In this document: positions 33,509 to 46,669 of the stretch, one piece after another | Position numbering within the stretch: the first letter of the stretch is position 1 | How the letters are laid out: the number at the start of each line of letters is the position of its first letter | DNA from: Chamaecrista fasciculata | Lineage: Eukaryota > Streptophyta > Magnoliopsida > Fabales > Fabaceae | Direction: 5' to 3' | Assembly (NCBI GenBank): GCA_003254925.1 | Contig: QANZ01049480.1 | Span: 1-64,000 of the forward strand | DNA length: 64,000 bases | Translations under genes and position numbers: made by a program | Notes under the pieces: model-generated | What the model saw: the letters and a program-made list of their open reading frames with translations, nothing else | What the model was told of the DNA's origin: nothing | The model's database searches: none

Positions 33509-35440
33509 TATGCGATATGTTATAGTGTTCTACGTTCAAATCTAGAGCTAAGATATCCAATGTATCTCTCATCTTCATTATAATTAAATTCTTAGAAGTT
33601 AAAATTATAAAGTTTAACTATTTATATGTTATAATTACTTTAATTTTTACTTTCAAGTTACTATTTGATATTTAATAATAAATTTAATGTGATTCTAAAT
33701 AATTTTCTCAAGCTTACTCGTTTTCAAATATCTTCCTAACAATCTCCACCATAAATGATAAATTTTTGATAACTAAGCAAGGGAAAGGGGTGGATTTATC
33801 CGACCATTCCCTTCCTTTCATTTCTCTTCACATTCAATGTCATATATTTTTCTCTCCAAAAAAAAAAATTATGCAAGAGGTCATCTGATTCTAAATATAT
33901 GTCTTGATATTCATATTGATCATTTATATTTTAAAATATATTAGTCTTAATTATTGACAAAATATTTCATTTTGATCTCAAACTATTGAACATGAAATAT
34001 GAATATTTTGGGACTGAAATGAAGAATTTTGTAAACATTTAAGATCAATATGGATCTTTTGAAACATAAAGGATCAAAATGATCCTTTGACCATAAAAAT
34101 ATAGGTCAAAAACATATCTTGGTCCCTAATATTTACTCAAAGTTCCGTTTTGGTCCTTAATACTTTCTTGATTTTGTTTTGATCCTTAATATTTTCTAAG
34201 AGTTTCATCATTAATTAGTCCATAACTATTAAATATGATCATATTTCTCTCGTTTCAAACCCTAATATAGTTAAATCAAAGCTGCAAATTCTATTTGGTG
34301 AGTTCTTTTTATTTTTACTTAGTTGGAGTTATCCGCAAACAAGATCAAATCAAGCATGAAAGCGCATTCAAAATGGGCCGCCTATTCCTGTTTAGTCTTC
34401 GGCATCCGTCTGGGTAGAAAACTAAATTCAGTCTCAGTTTTGAACTCTCCATTCAAAGTACATTTTTTCCTAAAAAAATTCTATAGATAAATATAAAGAT
34501 AAATGGTCATTTTCGTTTGCTTCTGCTTGTTTATATTTGAGAGAAAATGATATAATATATCTGATTTTGTTGTTTGGTCGGAAAAGGTCAAAGGATCTTT
34601 TATATTTCCAAAGATACATATTGATCCTAAATGTTAAAAAAAGTTTTATTTTGGTCCCAAACTATTAAATGTGGTTATATTTCTTTTATTTCAAGTTTGA
34701 ATGTGATGAGTTTGGAGCTACGTGTTATTTTTTAAGAGTATTTTCTCTATCCAGTTGAGGCCGTCAACAACCAAGGTCAAATCGAGTCCGAAGTAGCTAG
34801 ATTGCTCATTTCACAATCAAATAAGTAAAATTAGTCATATCTCTCTCGTTTCAATTCCAAATACAACGAGTTTGGAGTTATGAGTTACTCTTTAGGATAA
34901 TATTTCCCCAGCTGGAATCGTCAGCAAATGAGTTCAAATCGGGCTCGAAAGTGGTTTTCGAATCAATTTTTCATAAATTTTTACTTTTTGGTCCCAACCC
35001 CACTTTCGAGCTCGATTTGATCTCATATGCTAACAGTTCCAACTAGATAAAGAAAAGTCTTATTAAGTTGAAATCATAGCTTTTAATTCGTTGCATTCGG
35101 AACTATATTGAAAAGTCTTATGATCACTTTTCCTTTCCCACTTTCGAGATTCGATTTGACCTCGTTTGCTGACGGCTTAAGCTAAATAAAAATAGTACTC
35201 TTCAAAAACACCACATAACTCTAAACTCGTTTCTTTACGAACTTGAAACGAAAGAAATATGATCACATTCAATATTTTAAAATAAAAATAAAATATTTTG
35301 TCAATATTTATGATCAATTAATATGAATATTTTGAAATATAAAAAATTAGAATAAACATTAAAACATATATTTAAGATCAAAATGACATTTTTACCATCG
35401 AAAAACAATATAAAGTATGTAAATAAAACTAATCATTAAA
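33509..35440. repeat. Intergenic, degenerate MULE-type foldback copies
   Basis: Between about 33880 and 35400, phrases such as GGTCCCTAATATTTACTC, AAACGAGAGAAATATG-like text and TTTGACCTCGTTTGCTGACG recur in both orientations. The same family has a clean copy at 57805-58342. No target duplication could be set here and no gene is present. Confidence 0.5.
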
Positions 35441-36647
35441 AAATTGCGACTCAATCGTATAACTTTGAAGAAACCCATCCCTATCAATATTATATGTCAC
35501 ATATATTATATATACTATTATATCTGTATCATTATGATTAACGTGTTCTGTAAGACAATATTTTCAATCAAGGTAGAGACACTATTTTTTTTTTTAATTT
35601 TTTTCTTATTTTATACAGAGAACTGAACAAGGTCAATAATTCAATAGCTGTTTTAATTTGTTGCTAGCTAGACAGCTTATTTTAGAAGAGAGCGAGGAGA
35701 GACTTTCAATTGCAACAAACATGTGTGACGACCAATGTCTTATAAATAATCTCTCAACAGGGTAATATTATAAAATTCTTGAGCTCTCTTGCATTGGAAC
35801 CCATACAATCAATCCCTCTTACCTTTTAATCACATATAGCAATAACTATTATTTTTCACACCTCTATCTATTGGTAGTTACAGATATTGTTTAAAACGTG
35901 ACATTTTGATATTATGAGGTATAACCTCTTAACACTTTGATATTCTTAACAATTTTTTCGTTAGTTTTGGACGGAATTTCGTAAAAGGGTTAAAACTTTG
36001 ATATAACCTATTAACACTTTGATATTCTTAACATTTTGATCTAATGGTAGTTACAGATATTGTTTAAAACGTGACATTTTGATATTGTTTACGGTAAATT
36101 ATACTTTGATACCATATAGTTTGATTCTATTTTACTTGAGTACCCTGTGATTTAAAACGTGACATTTTGATATTATGAGGTATAACCTATTAACACTTTG
36201 ATATTCTTAACAAATTTTTTGGAGATTTGGACGGAATTTCGTACATGCATCTCACATGTTTCATTAAAACTCGATTTTCTTTAACTTATGACCAAAATTT
36301 TTGGTGGTCAACGAAGAGAAATAGTTAAAAAAAAATTAAGGTGTTTTTCGAAAGAATCATTAAGTCATACTCTGATTTGACCCTCTTTATTTTTAAAAGT
36401 GAGACTCGTGATTTTGTTTCTTCATTAATTTAAATGAAAGAAATCCATAACTTTACACAAGTAGGAAAATAAAATGCATGTGAACTCAACTCACCAAATG
36501 ATCACCGTCTCAATATATATAGCGATCATATTTGAACCCAAATAACCACAATAATTAAGTACTATATATATCCTTTGGATTGCGTACATAAAGAAGGTGG
36601 GTATAGCCATTATATATAAATATATATATATATACAGTGTTTACGCC
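35441..36647 (+). promoter_or_regulatory. Upstream region of UGT B
   Basis: 35445-35700 is the third copy of the UGT upstream block, again without the hAT insertion (GAAGAGAG at 35685-35692). A 39-bp phrase starting TAGTTACAGATATTG occurs twice (about 35872 and 36047). A (TA)n stretch at about 36612-36634 lies 15-35 bp before the ATG and may serve as a TATA region. Confidence 0.45.
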
Positions 36648-38050
36648 ATGGCAGGAGATGATGTCAAGCTTCACATAGTGATGTTCCCATGGCTCGCTTT
36701 TGGTCACATCATCCCCAACCTCGAGCTCGCTAAGCTCATAGCTCAAAAGGGTCATCTTGTAAGCTTCGTGTCTACACCTAGAAACATTGATCGCCTTCCA
36801 AAACTACCTCCAAATTTATCACCTTTCCTTCAATTCGTCAAGCTTCCTTTACCCAAAGTCGAAAATCTCCCTGAAGATTCCGAGGCAACATCCGATGTTC
36901 CATACAACGTTGTACAATTCCTCAAAAAAGCCTATGATGCTCTCCAACAACCCATGACTCAGTTTCTCGGATCTTCCAAACCCGATTGGATTTTCTATGA
37001 CTTCGCTCCCTATTGGGTTGGAAACATAGCTTCCAAACTAGGAATCAAAAGTGCTTTCTTTAGTATATTTTCAGCTTCTGTTATGGGTTTCTTTGGTCCT
37101 TCTTCTTATATGCTCAACGGAAATCCTTTCCGCAAAACTCTCGAGGATTTCACCGTCCCTCCGCCGTGGATCCCGTTTCCGACCACCGTAGCATTCCGTT
37201 ACTTCGAGATCATGAAAATTGTAGATAGTCTCTCCGAAAACTTTTCCGGCGTTTCCGACTCATACCGTGGCGGCGCCGCCATTCAAAATTGCCACATCAT
37301 AGTGATTCGAAGCTGCTTCGAGTTTGAACCCGAATGGATTCAACTACTCAACGACATTCACCAGAAACCGGTTATACCGGTTGGTCAACTCCCTAGTACC
37401 ACATACGAGAACGAGGAAGAAAACGACACGTGGCAGTGGATGAAGAGTTGGCTTGACAAGCAGAAGATCGGCTCGGTGGTCTACGTGGCATTCGGAAGCG
37501 AAGCCAAGCCGAGCCAAGAGGAAGTAACGGAGATTGCTTTGGGTTTGGAGAAATCGAATATTCCGTTTTTTTGCTAAGAGATCGACGTGGGCCCCACGAC
37601 CCGGATGTCTTAAAATTATCCAACGGGTTCTTGGATCGGACCCGAGATCGCGGCATGGTGTGGACCAAGTGGGCCCCACAGTTGAGGATATTGGGTCACG
37701 GGTCGGTGGGCGGGTTTTTGACCCATTCGGGTTGGACGTCAGTGGTGGAGGCGATTCAAAACGAGAAGCCGCTTGTGATATTGACGTTTCTTGCGGACCA
37801 AGGTTTGAATGCTAGGGTTTTGGAAGAGAAGAAGATGGGATATTCGGTTCCAAGGGATGAGCGAAATGGCTCATTCACGAGTGAGTCGTTGGCTAAGTCT
37901 TTAAAGCTTGTTATGGTGGAAGAAGAAGGAAGGATTTATAGGGAAAAAATCAAAGAAGTGAAGGACGTTTTTGTAAATAAAGAAAGACAAGATAGATATG
38001 TGGATCAACTATTGGGTTACCTCAAAGACCACAAAAGTGAAGAATACTAG
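36648..38050 (+). pseudogene. UGT B: UGT91-like gene with a single 4-base deletion
   Basis: The ATG at 36648 (GCCATGG) opens a frame matching UGT A along its length: His20 in LAFGHIIP, then DWIFYDF, and an acidic linker ENEEENDTW. At 37573, where UGT A reads FFWVLRIQRGP, the text TTTTTTTGCTAAGAG lacks four bases and stops at once (FFC then stop). The second frame, open from 37571, carries GPHDPDVLKLSNGF, the complete donor box (37670-37801, WAPQLRILGHGS ... TFLADQ) and the normal C-terminus. Apart from this one lesion the gene looks sound: 1,403 bp is four short of 469 codons including the stop. It could be a very recent pseudogene, an allele, or a sequencing error in a T-rich run. Confidence 0.9.
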
Positions 38051-39579
38051 GCAGGCAGGAGTTGGTTCATTGTATAATAAGTAAGTTATATATATCATAC
38101 ATGAATAATGAATGAATAATGCATGGTTATTGCTTAGTTTATGAAGTCACGTGCGAATCCCACCCCACAAACCATTTTTATATATATATGAAATTATGAA
38201 TGCTTAGCTCAGATAGGAGAATTTAGTTTTTATACTTTTATTTATGTTGTTCTGAAATCTTTGACGTTATTAAAGTACGTTCATATATAGAGCTAAGATA
38301 TCTCGTCATCTTACCATGCATGAGTTAATTAATTGACCATTCTCAATATCCAAATTATACTTCAAAAAAGTTATTCGATCGCCACAAATCGTTGACATAC
38401 ATGCAAGGCTTTATGCAAACTTTTTATATGCAAAATGCAAGTCTTATATTATATTTTATTTTTTACGTAAGCATATTATATTTTATTTTTAAAAGGCTAA
38501 AGTCGCACGCCGGCGCTTTTAATTAAGCTAAGAAAATAAAATGAGAAAGAGATAGATATATAATTTTTTTTTTTGGGTGCGGGAGATATAAAATTTTACA
38601 CATTGAATGAAATTTCACCTTGAATATGTTATATGTTTATAACAATTAATACAGAAATAAAGGAAAAACTCGATATGATTAAATCAATACGTAATAGTTG
38701 GGCATTCAAATACAATATCCAATTTTCTGGGCACGAAAAGTAATGAAAGGTAAGCAAAAATAAGCAATAAAGCAGAGGAATAGAAAGGGACAGAGAGAAG
38801 GACAATGAGCAGAGAGAAGATTCACAATTCACACACAGCCCATATTCCTATCATTCCGTTATTATTATGCTCTGCCTGCAGCACGCCAAGTTGGCCTCTT
38901 CATTCTGACACCTGCATCGTTTCCTTCTGCTACCACCTGGTCCTCTTCCACGTTAGCATTCATCTGTGGTGTGGGCATCCTCCGTGGCATGCCAGCTGGG
39001 TCAGTCATGACAGAATATCAAAGGTATTTAGAAATTTTGTTACTGATATAATGACATTATGACATGGACTTTCTGGCCTAAATCGAAATTAATGCCTTGT
39101 GCCCATCTGCTAAATATCTCTCTTATTTTTTCTTAGGTCCATCTATCTTATTTGGCAACCAACACACTTTCTCTCCTTCAAGTCAGTCATACATATCACA
39201 ATTAACGGAGGGAGATAGACAAAATTTAAAGTTAGCCTAACTATGAAACTTTTTGTAAAATTTTTGGGCAAAAATGTAAAAAAAAAAAATGACCTAATTT
39301 ATACCTTTACCAAAAAATAAGAGACTAAAATTGTACTTTAGCCTTGTATAATTTTTATGAAAGAAAAACTTGTTTAAAGACCTATAGAATTGAAGTTTAT
39401 TGGTTGACTAGAAGTCAAGTAATATTAAATAAACTTTAAATAATTTAGAACATTTTTCAATTCCGTACTTCCATCGCAAACTTTTAATTGGAAAGATACC
39501 GGACTTCAAGACAATTAAATTGGAATTTATTCACAAAAAGAAAACTACAATCTCGAGAAAGCTAATTACTAAAACTTTA
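38051..39579. other. Intergenic, with an unrecognised 47-codon minus ORF
   Basis: 38233-38242 is the empty target of the Pack-MULE. At 39008-38865 (minus) an ATG opens 47 codons of gene-like composition (MTDPAGMPRRMPTPQMNANV ... RPTWRAAGRA, stop) in an otherwise AT-rich stretch. It could be an exon scrap from a captured gene; no family is recognised. Confidence 0.3.
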
Positions 39580-39867
39580 CTCCCTCCGATTCTACATATA
39601 TATATATATATATATGATGTTTAAGGTAGAGATACACACAGACCAAATAAATGATTAACTTATCTAAAATAAAGAGAAAAATGAGATAAAAAGATTAAAT
39701 TATCTCTATTAAATTACTTGGAAATTACACATTTATAACTCTACTATATTTAATAGGGGTAGAATGGTAAAAAAAAATAATTAATGTTCTCTTGAATTTA
39801 TATAACATCAGATATTTTGAAATAAAAAAAGTTCTCCAAAACATCAGATATATGAAATCGGAGGAAA
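39580..39867. mobile_element. Stowaway-like MITE
   Basis: Starts CTCCCTCCGATTC after TA and ends AATCGGAGGAAA before TA, the ends and TA duplication of Stowaway (Tc1/mariner) MITEs. The 288-bp AT-rich interior includes a (TA)n run. A diverged copy lies at 57100 to about 59200, split by an LTR. Confidence 0.75.
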
Positions 39868-40901
39868 TATTATATGTCCTTCACACATTATATATATTCA
39901 TGTGCTTTGCATGCCCTAACTCTCTCTATTATTTTTTTTTTTTAATATTTTTTAATGAAATTAATTTTGACGAACCAAAACACTCATCACATATATATAA
40001 TGAAATATATATATATATAAGCATATTCGCTTAACAATATTAAATACTTAATCTCTTAATAAATGTAGTTAACTTCATAAAAAAATTAAAAATATAGTTC
40101 ACAAAAATATTGAATTCTAACACTGGTATTGCCTCTCACCTGGCTGCTGGAATTGGAACCTCTGCTCCTTCCAATTCCTTCATTCCATTATGAATGCAAT
40201 TTTTTTTTGGTTGGTCATAAAGATAATTTCTTCATTCATCATAAAATAGCACAAGGCCATACATCAAGGGAGATCAAATAAGGTATAGATCTAACAATGA
40301 ACACAACCTTACACTCCTCACACTAAAATACATCAGTATAGTATAAGATTATATCATATCCACGAAAACTCTGAAATACAAAGAAAACTTGAAAGATTTT
40401 ACAAAGAAGCAAAATACTTCTCATCTCTCTCGTTGGGAGATTCATTTTCTTACCCGTTCTTTTCTCCAAAATTTTCAATATTGGCTCCAAGTGTAGATCT
40501 AAGATGTACAACAAAACAAAAGAAGAAAAACCTTTTTTTTTATTGAAAGGAAGAAAACACTCCCCTTCTGGGAGAAAAGACTTTCCTTATAGAGGAAACT
40601 ACAAGAAAATATACTTAAAAGAGAGAGAAGAGGGTCATCACCGCAGCAACCCCGACAAATTCCACGTGAGCGACAACGAATGCAATCAAAGCCATTTACT
40701 TTAACCCTCTCTCAATCTTGATGATTTTTGGGTTTGGAAACCAAACATTACTAATTTGTTTGATCTTAAAACAACTTACGCTGTTGTGGTTAACCAAGGC
40801 TTGATGGACCCCTTGTCTCACAAGCCAAGTTTCATGTGGGTTTACAAAACCAAATGCCATATAAAATAAAAAAATAGAAAAAAAAACTTGTGTGGAAGTT
40901 A
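39868..40901. repeat. Intergenic; ends with a segmental-duplication block
   Basis: Mostly AT-rich. From about 40680, text including TGATTTTTGGGTTT and GTCTCACAAGCC matches 49540-49800, marking the start of the duplication that carries UGT C and D. Confidence 0.6.
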
Positions 40902-40914
40902 GCCCATGCATGGA

Positions 40915-41661
40915 TATTACAGAAGTGCCTAAGTGAAGTTTTCTCTGCTAGGGTTTTTCTAAGGCTACAAGTGCAGTTGGGGAGGGGTTGCCATTCTTTC
41001 CTCCTTTTTTAGGTTTTCCTTTTGTTTATATTCTCCTCTTTGTAGGAGATATCTTCCTTGCTTAGTAAAGGAAGTTTCTTCTCTCTTTTATGAGAGTTTA
41101 TTTTGTTGATGTTGCCTTCCTAAAATGCTAGATCTAGAACCCAGATCCGTTTTCAAGAGTTGGTGTTGGTGAAGAACGAAATCCTCTGAGAGGATTTTCA
41201 AATCCAACAAAGTTTGTAGATTCATGGTCGTAGCAGATGCAAATCGGACGGAAAAGAGGTGGTGGCTTGCAGCTTTAGGGTTTTCTATGTTGGAGTTGCT
41301 ACCTGAAAATAAGAGAAACAACTAAACACAGAAAAATTGTTAGTAAACAAAAATGCGTGATCCTGGGCTGAGGCATGGATATCTCGTTTTCTTTAAGGTA
41401 ATTCACGCCTCCCACAGGTTGATTTCGTCATAACACCCGGTGCAGTGGGTACACTGACGCGTTACCTCCAGGATACAACAGCCCAGTACTCGCATGTTTG
41501 ATCTATCACCTCTGCACTAAGATGATAGATAGGACTCTCACTCCCACACCTTTTTCTCTATCCAAATATATAAAAAAAAAAATGTTTTAGAATAGATTTA
41601 TACAATGTTGTATCCCTTCATATCTCATACCACTTTATCTATCTATATATTGAGCACACAC

Positions 41662-41698
<37 letters not shown>

Positions 41699-42146
41699 TC
41701 CAAAAAACTATTCGTTGCCCACCATTAATTGATCTTTATATGCAATTAACTTGCCTTCATTTTCTTTAACAACCCACACAAGCCGTTGCATTTCAGCACA
41801 CCAAAGAATATTTGCAAACTCTTTGTTCATTAATGATAATAGTATTTTTTTAATAATATCTAAATTCTATGTGCAAAATCTCTAGTTTCGGTTTGATCTC
41901 TTATTTTCGTTGACAAGATTTTGTTTGGTAGTTCTTATCCTTTTGTTTTTGATCTGGTGATGATCTGATATATTCTTCCCCTTGTGTGTTGCTTGGGGTA
42001 TGGCTGTTTTTTCATCTTCTAAGAGAGTGTAGATCCTGGTTAAGATGTTGTGTTAGTTGATCTACAAAAGCTCTCTGTTTCTCCTAGTTATGACAGGGTT
42101 GTATTTCTCATCTTGATGAATGAATGGTGATTTAAAAGAAAAAAAA
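40915..42146 (+). mobile_element. Non-LTR retrotransposon-type insertion with poly-A tail
   Basis: A 1,232-bp insertion ends in an A-rich tail (42134-42146) and is flanked by the exact 13-bp duplication GCCCATGCATGGA (40902-40914 and 42147-42159). The duplicated segment near UGT D has this site once, uninterrupted, at 49787-49799. These are marks of target-primed reverse transcription. The interior has no RT ORF; a segment at about 41360-41570 is less AT-rich and unexplained. It is probably a deleted LINE or a retroposed transcript. A (TA)n microsatellite lies at about 41663-41695. Confidence 0.8.
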
Positions 42147-42159
42147 GCCCATGCATGGA

Positions 42160-43421
42160 GTGTGAGTCCATTAAGGTTATTTGAAAATAACAAAAAGCTA
42201 TTATGTCTTGCCCTCAGATCCTTCTTTCTTGTCCATCCCTCATGGTACTTTGTTTACCTATATTTTGTGGCTAAGATGGGTAACTAGGAATCAAAAGACC
42301 TTCCAGCATTCAACAATTTATTTGGACTTGATTATTAAAGTTAGTCATCAACACATCATATATGATTTTCTAAATTTTCAAAATTTTATATATAATTTAT
42401 AGATTTTTTTTATAAATTTATTTTGTTAATATGAAAATAAAAAAGTGCTTGTATTAGTTAACATATTATATTATCAATTAATGATAATATCTCATAAATT
42501 TAGTTAAATATTAAATAATAAAAAGATTGATATTGATAACAAATAGTAATTTGTAGAGGACTACTCTAAAAGAAAAAAAAATCTATGAGAAATTAAATTG
42601 AGAAAATATTAAAATATGAAAGAGTAAAAGAAAAAAAATTTAGTCCAAATATAAATAACATGGAGCTTATTGTAATTAGACTAATTAAATAGGGAGGCAA
42701 TTAATCACATGAGACTAGTCTGGTGGTTCTTCACTTGGACAATAAGGGTTCGAATTCAATCTTTAGATATAAGAAGTATTACGTGGTTAACCGTTTATCC
42801 TCAAGTAAAAAACTCGCAACAAATAAATTAATCAATATTTTTGACGGTGGATTAATTCCATTAATTTATACATAAAATAAATAGGGAGGCATTTGTAATG
42901 TTTTAACTTTTAATTAAGCTAAACATTGCAATTGAAAGCGAAAAAGGCAGAAGATGAGCGATACTTCCCCAATTTTTTGTTTACAAAATTGATCTTAACA
43001 TACTTTTTCAACTTCAAAAATAATCTAGATCCTTTCAGTTCAATGTAAATTAGATGGAATCTTTTGATTTTTAAAATTGATTCACGTAATTAACAGTTTC
43101 TCAAATATAGTTTATGACAAAATAAAATCAAAATTTTTAAAGCTCAAAATATAACATACATTGATTGAGTTACATATTTGAGACCCAAAAAATATTTGTA
43201 TTCTTTTTTTTAAAGATTGATCTTAACCTACACTTCAATGAATTCCTGAAATAAAAGTCGCACTAAATTATTGATGTCCTGGTCGATTACCTCCAGCTGG
43301 AAGGGCATGGGTTGTACTCCTATTTTGTTACCTTGGGCCTTGTGTGATGTGTCCTTTTGATTGAAAAAGAAAAGGACACAAGGCCAGATGACCAAGACAA
43401 ACCCCAAATCGTAACAACACT
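42160..43421. repeat. Segmental duplication block, first copy
   Basis: About 42640-43270 matches 50795-51240: shared phrases are AGTCCAAATATAAATAA, TTCAGTTCAATG, AAAATTGATTCACGTAATTA and TATAGTTTATGACAAAATAA. No gene is present. Confidence 0.7.
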
Positions 43422-43430
43422 AATTTATTT

Positions 43431-44784
43431 GGCCAAAGCCCTATTTTGTTCCTTCAAATTTACTTAAAGTTTCATTTTAGTTCTATGAATTTTTTTCATT
43501 TCGTCTTGGTCTCTCAAGTTTTTAAAAAGTTTCACCATTAGTCCCTTTTAATTTTTCATCCACTTTTTCCATTAAAAAAAAGGAGAAAATTAACTTTAAT
43601 CTCTAAAAAAGTTTATTTTTTTGCATTAAAGTCATTTTGTTTTTATAATAGGATCAAAATGTAAGGTAAAGAATTAATTGGGATTTTAAACGATTTCACC
43701 CCAAAGAAACTTCTTCTTAGTTGAGTCATCGCCGATGAAGGAAATCTACTGATTTTAGATTTGAATACGAAACCTAGATGTAAAAGGCCTTGGTTGAGCT
43801 GTTGTCGCCTTGTCGGCATAGGGAATTTGAGAAGACGATTAGGGTTGGCGACGGCAACAACATCGGTGATGTGGGTGGCCTTGGTTGAGTCGTCGTCGTC
43901 GTTGTCAACAAAGGGAATTTATTGGTTTTAGATTTGAAGATTAGGGTTGGCAGTGGCGACATCGACAGTGATGCCGATGACCTTGATTGAGTCGTCATCA
44001 GCAAAAGAAATTTTAAATTTCAGAAAAGAATTGCAGCAATGACAGTTGTAGAAGAAGAAGACATTGGCGAAGAAGAATAAGAAGAAGAAGAAGGCATCTT
44101 CAAAGGGAAGAAGTTTTTTCTTGGACGAAAGTAATTAAAACCTCGATTTATTTTTTTCTTACATTTTGATTCTATTATAAAAAGAAAAAGACTTTAACAT
44201 AAAAATAAAAGGGTAAATTACACTTTGGTACTCTATGGTTTGACTCTATTTCACTTTGGTACCTGTGGTTTGAAACCTGACACTTTGGTACCCTGTGGTA
44301 TTCTCCATTAACACTTTGGTACCTTTTGGAGCTATTTTGTAATTTTAATCATAACATATTTTGCAAAAATTACATATTGACCCCAAATTTTTTTTTAAAG
44401 TTTTCATTTTAGTCCTTAGATAATATATATCCAGGGACCTATTTGTAATTTTTTGGGGTTAATATGTAATTTTTGCAAAATTTGTTATGGTTAAAATTAC
44501 AAAATAGCTCCAAAGGGTACCAAAGTGTTAATGGCGAATACCACAGGGTACCAAAGTGTCAGGTTTCAAACCACAGGGTATCAAAGTGAAATAGGGTCAA
44601 ACCACAGAGTACCAAAGTATAATTTACCCAAAACAAAATTGAGATATTAAAATTAGTTTTTTTCTTTTTTTCAATAGTAAAAGGGGATGAAAAAGAGTCA
44701 GAGATTAGCGATAGAATTTTTTGGAAACTTGAGGGACCAAAGTGTAAAGAGAAAAAACTTACGGGACCAAAATAAGATTTGGCC
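43431..44784. mobile_element. MULE with 9-bp target duplication, carrying a nested MITE
   Basis: Ends GGCCAAAGCCCTATTTTG and, inward from the right, GGCCAAATCTTATTTTGG. The exact 9-bp duplication AATTTATTT flanks it (43422-43430 and 44785-44793). The core (about 43690-44100) is less AT-rich with internal near-repeats of TTGGTTGAGTCGTCG-like text; a 76-codon minus ORF there is low-complexity and not recognised. MITE copy 2 sits inside. Confidence 0.85.
44211..44629. mobile_element. MULE-type foldback MITE, copy 2
   Basis: Same family as 6981-7409, starting GGGTAAATTACACTTTGG and ending AATTTACCC. Flanks AAAATAAAA and AAAACAAAA are a 9-bp duplication with one mismatch. It inserted into the larger MULE. 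Confidence 0.85.
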
Positions 44785-44793
44785 AATTTATTT

Positions 44794-46589
44794 AGTGAAC
44801 TTTGTGATAACTAGTAAGGTTGTTCTTAACATGAATTTTTTAACTTTTTCTTTTTAAGGAAGACGATTGCAGGCTTGTCTAGGAGCTTTCGGTGTCAGTG
44901 CGTATTTGGTCCCTGCCTTCGGGCCACCGTTGTGGTGTTTGTTACTTTCTCAGCGACACTTTTGTACTGTTGCATTTAATGTATTTATTAAAATATAAAA
45001 ATATTATTTAATTCTTAACTTTATTTCCAATTTATATTTAAATAATTAAAATACATAATTTTATTTTAAAATTTTTAATTATCAATTATTTAGTCTTTGT
45101 GATATTTTAATCTTTAAATTTATACTAATTTTATCCTTAAATTTATATTTTTAATCTTTAAATTTGAATATTTTATCTTTAAGTTTAAATCAGAGACAAA
45201 AATATTAATAATTGTAATATTAAAGACTTAATTATATATTTTAATTATTTAAAAATAATTCATTATTATGTAGATACTCAAAAAATCAAATAGTAACTTT
45301 TTTACAAAAGAAAAAATAATATTTGTTAACCAAGGGACACCCCATAACTCTCTTGTTTTTTTTTTTGGTGTGGTTGGGGATCTTTTCTAACTTTAGGGTA
45401 TGTTTGGGAGAGATTTTAAGTCGATTATAATCAGTTGATAATTTAAAAAAAATTGAATAATTTCGTTTGTTTCAGGTTATTGGATAATTTGATTATAATC
45501 TATAAAAATTTCTTATCTTAAAACATTTATTATTATATTCCTATAAACATATCTATAATTAATTATATATACTTTAATATATATTCAAATATATATAAAG
45601 GGCATTTTAATAATTATATATCATCCCTTATTTATTATACATTTAACGACCTCTCTTCATCGCATCACTTTTCGCTTAATTCTTTTTAACATTTTTTTCT
45701 AAATTATTATAATGATCTTTTTAAGACATCTCGATACATTTTTAACTTTTTTTTAATCAGGGACCAATGTGCGAACTGGGTAAAAAAATGGATGACAATA
45801 TTTCTTTTTGTATAAGATTTATTTTGCCGAGTCGTAATATAAATAGAGTACAAGATGCACTACGACCGTTATTTTAACTCAAGGACCAATTATTCACCCA
45901 TTTATATTTTTTATAAATCAATTGACTGGTGGTTTTTTTATCGGTCAATTCGTTTAGTCAATACAAAACGAAGGACCAAAAAGTAAGTGTCATCAAGAAA
46001 AATTATTTGGGCAATACTCGATAATTATAATTATAGTATATATTTATCAAGTGCAATAAACTATCAAAAAAACATGCAAAAGGCTCTAAATTAGAGCTTC
46101 TCAAAAAATCTGATTATTGCAACTTTTAATGCAAAAGTAACATTCTCTTCTATTTTAATCCATATACAATTTATGAATTTTCCTTCTTTTTATCTACCAA
46201 CTACAACCATTACATGTCTATTTGAATAATTTCACACCTAAAAATCTATTTTTACAAAATTTTACCAAAACACCATTCAACATATAATCTGATTTTTTAT
46301 AATCGGCTTATAATATGATAAAATTATATTTTAGTTAAGGTCATCAAAGAAATTAAATGGATCAAATTATAAGATATCAAGAAAAAATGAAAGAAGTATA
46401 AAAGGTCAAAGATGTTACTGTCAAGTGTCAACATCCCTATCTCATTATTTCTACTCCTTTGAATTTATCACCAGAATCGAAAAAACGAAAGCTGCAATCA
46501 GGGTGTACATTGTACAAACCACAAACTAGGGGTGTTGGTTCACATTACGCGCGTTTTAACCATTGAACCAGCTCGATCAATTTCCTTCC
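44794..46589. other. AT-rich intergenic DNA upstream of UGT C
   Basis: No gene or bounded element was recognised. MULE-arm-like phrases occur around 45750-45990. Confidence 0.5.
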
Positions 46590-46669
46590 TATATAATCCT
46601 CCATCTCCATTCATATCAGCCCATCACTACAGTCTTCTTCCAAGCTTACACAGTGACACAAACACAACC
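46590..46669 (+). promoter_or_regulatory. Core promoter and leader of UGT C
   Basis: TATATAA at 46590-46596 lies in the phrase CCTATATAATCCTCCATCTC, which recurs before UGT D and, with one change, before UGT E. A start about 30 bp downstream would give a leader of roughly 45 bases. The frame is open upstream of the ATG but crosses the TATA box, so it is not coding. Confidence 0.75.

Noticed and set aside
37571-38050. A separate small glycosyltransferase gene
   Set aside because: It is the second half of UGT B in a shifted frame; it lacks the acceptor domain and its own promoter.
46532-46669. N-terminal extension of UGT C
   Set aside because: The open frame crosses the TATA box, has no ATG before 46670, and the paralogues start at the equivalent of 46670.
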